Assembly (NCBI GenBank): GCA_029216955.1
Contig: JANAVB010015600.1
Span: 33,677,832 to 33,741,831 of the forward strand
DNA length: 64,000 nt
Source: Iris pallida
Lineage: Eukaryota; Streptophyta; Magnoliopsida; Asparagales; Iridaceae
Reading direction: 5' to 3'
The position numbers were made by a program, and so were the translations under genes. Positions 62,216-64,000 of the stretch are shown here, piece by piece (position 1 is the stretch's first letter; every line of letters begins with the position of its first letter). The notes under the pieces are model-generated. The model was given only the letters and a program-made list of their open reading frames with translations, had not been told where the DNA came from and ran no database searches.

Positions 62216-63514
62216 GACATGGGTAGAAGTTGATAGATCGGTCGAGGCTTATCTTTCGACCTCGCTTTCCTGTAGAGGGGCTTCTTCTTCTGAGGCCTCG
62301 TACTGGCTACCCCCAGCTACGTCACGGTCGGTTTGTGGAAGCGCTTCCTCATCTTTGAGGGAAAGGTTGTCAGAGGCTTGACTACCCACGGATGTTGCTT
62401 CCACCAGGGCCTTGCTCCTTGCTCGGGTGCATTTGTACACCCCTGGGGACGAGACCACTATTTTTCTCTTCCTCGGATGGGTCTTGGATGCAGAGGCTGG
62501 GGAGTTGGTGGTTGTCTTTCTAACAGATGAGTGAGAATTGGAGACAACATGATAGGAAGCGATCCTGGGCCCTGCTTCGTCTTCAATTGGCACTTTTTTC
62601 CGAGGCGATGTCGGATAAGTGCCGTAGATTGTAGCCGCTGAAACACAAACTGCCTCTGTGGTGGAGCCGTTATTTTGCAACAACAGCAGTTGATGGTGAC
62701 CATAGCACAGGTGTGCCCTGCGAGGGGCACATTGTGCTTATTGGTCAGCTCTCCTGATCTGCGTTTGTGACTGATCACATTACGCAAATCATGATGGGAG
62801 AGTTTCACTTTAACACCCCCATCTGGCGCATGGCAAGGCCAAGCACCGGGGTGGTCATGTGAATGTTATACCCCCTTATCTGGTTCACGCGTATGAGATA
62901 CGTCCAGATCATTGGTAGTGGAACAGCATTTATGGCAACTTGAGTCCACTTTATGCGCATCATCCAAGTGGGCGCATGAACTCAACATCGCAGTTGTCCA
63001 GCCAGACTTGGTTTAAAACACAGTAGATGCGCCCAAGCGGGACAGGGACTTTGAGAGTCAACCCGTTTCTAGCATAGATGAGCCCGAGTCGACTCTATAC
63101 AGCTTACCATCAGCAGCACGTATGATTTTGAATGCATGCTTCTGGTTTGCTGTTAGCGTAGCACATTTATGGCGCATGGCCTGTGCTGCATTTGATTTCT
63201 TTGTACTAGCTCGCGAAGACGCATAGTACTTAGAATCCAATTGTGCCTCGCCATGATAGCTAGTGAGTCTGTTGAGGACAGACGTTCTCTCCTACGCAAT
63301 AGAGCTCATGCGCTGGAGATTGGTTGCACCTCTGCTCCGTCGGTGCATCTTCTTCGGCTGCGAAGAAGACGGTTGGGGAATGCAGTCAATACTGCATTTC
63401 CCAGACAGATACGCAGCACCAGTGGACGCATCCTTGTTACTTAGAGCATCAGCATGAAGGGCCAGCTGCGGTAGTGCATCCCCTTTAGTGATGGTGCCAG
63501 ACGCATCGACCTTG
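62216..63514 (-). pseudogene. Element G ORF1-like leader region
   Basis: The frame, with several stops and a frameshift near 62600, carries a cysteine-rich motif (CAMVTINCCCCKI, then FVFQRLQ) shared with A (near 39850-39900). Basic segments follow (SPRKKVPIEDEAGPRIASYH, KTHPRKRKIVVSS). Further upstream are weakly repeated histidine/lysine phrases. It is cut at 63514 by the next element. Function is unknown; the position matches the extra ORF1 of Tat elements. Confidence 0.55.
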
Positions 63515-63727
63515 TGTAAAACTCCAATATTTTTTAATTATTTTAATGCTTTAAAAATTATTTTTTTATATTTTTTTGAATTTATTTGGTATATGTACGT
63601 AATTGTAGTTGTGTATATGTATGTATGTTTGTGTGCGTGATAATTTAAATACTACTAAATATAGCCTACCTTGGTTACAAAATATTTATGATATTTAATT
63701 ATGAATTATATAAATTTTTTATTGTGA

Positions 63728-63770
<43 letters not shown>

Positions 63771-64000
63771 GATATTTATATATATATATATATGAGGAAA
63801 ATGTACCTAAGGTCGACCTTAGGTAAGTTACCTAAGGTCGACCTCATTTTTCTCACTTTACAACATTTTTTTCTTGAATTTTTTTTTATGGGATTCATCT
63901 ACACCTTATTGATTGGCAACATACCAAATTTCAAGAAAAAATAATATTGTTTAGCCCCCTATCTATCCCTTGCAAAATCGACGGTCTAAAACTTTGCTGC
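63515..64000 (+). repeat. Start of another AT-rich LTR-like element
   Basis: TGTAAAACTCC followed by ttttttaattatttt matches the LTR start style of C and D, and G's frame stops here. ATAT microsatellites fill 63735-63795. A 22-bp perfect palindrome at 63804-63825 and a partial copy at 63830-63844 follow. The partner LTR is outside the window. Confidence 0.5.
63804..63825. repeat. 22-bp perfect palindrome with partial copy
   Basis: tacctaaggtcgaccttaggta is its own reverse complement, and acctaaggtcgacct recurs at 63830-63844. Flanks gaggaaaatg and catttttctc are near inverted repeats. Confidence 0.85.

Larger units (their letters stand above)
56321..63514 (-). mobile_element. Element G: Tat-lineage gag-protease element with antisense gene
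   Basis: Minus-strand ORF1, gag, knuckle and protease (58877-63514) are homologous to element A in the same order. Reverse transcriptase and integrase are absent. After the protease linker come a hairpin array and a plus-strand spliced gene. Tat elements are known to carry antisense extra ORFs near the 3' LTR. E interrupts the left side, and another element starts at 63515, so neither LTR is visible. Confidence 0.65.

Overview
This window looks like nuclear DNA from a large, repeat-rich flowering-plant genome. Almost every base belongs to LTR retrotransposons of plant lineages: Ty3/gypsy Tat-type, Ty3/gypsy Tekay/Del-like chromoviruses, and Ty1/copia SIRE-type. I see no intact host gene, tRNA gene, rRNA gene or CRISPR array. 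All large coding stretches are retrotransposon polyproteins broken by stops and frameshifts.

The layout is a stack of insertions inside insertions, given here from oldest to youngest by what interrupts what. G (56321-63514) is a minus-strand Tat-like element with gag and protease but no reverse transcriptase or integrase. It also carries a spliced-looking plus-strand gene (56321-58157) and an array of hairpins between the two converging genes. E is a plus-strand gypsy element cut into gag (41445-42574), protease to integrase (52089-54808) and an LTR-like tail (54809-56320). F (42575-52088) is a minus-strand SIRE-like copia element inserted in E with a perfect CTGTT target duplication. It has an extra third reading frame with its own TATA promoter.

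A is a second minus-strand Tat-like element whose 5' LTR ends at 41444 against E's gag. Its coding region is found at 37817-40795, 7954-8854 and 1-645 because two elements landed in it. L (646-7948) is a plus-strand, coding-free element with 2.4-kb LTRs. B (8855-37800) is a plus-strand Tekay-like chromovirus with a decayed gag-pol. B's two LTRs were each hit by a further non-autonomous element: C (10977-20728, TSD GATGG) in the 5' LTR and D (26601-35649, TSD GTTCT/GTTCC) in the 3' LTR. C and D share internal blocks with each other and end motifs with B, so B-like elements may have mobilised them. At the right edge another AT-rich LTR-like element starts at 63515.

The observations most worth follow-up are: (1) the array at 58304-58926, where six hairpins share one loop but have different, compensating stems; (2) the antisense spliced gene facing a gag-protease-only element; (3) F's third gene, whose TATA promoter shares a 16-mer with F's LTR; (4) a G-patch segment in A flanked by a duplicated peptide motif and missing from G; and (5) a 16-bp templated filler at the broken B/A junction.
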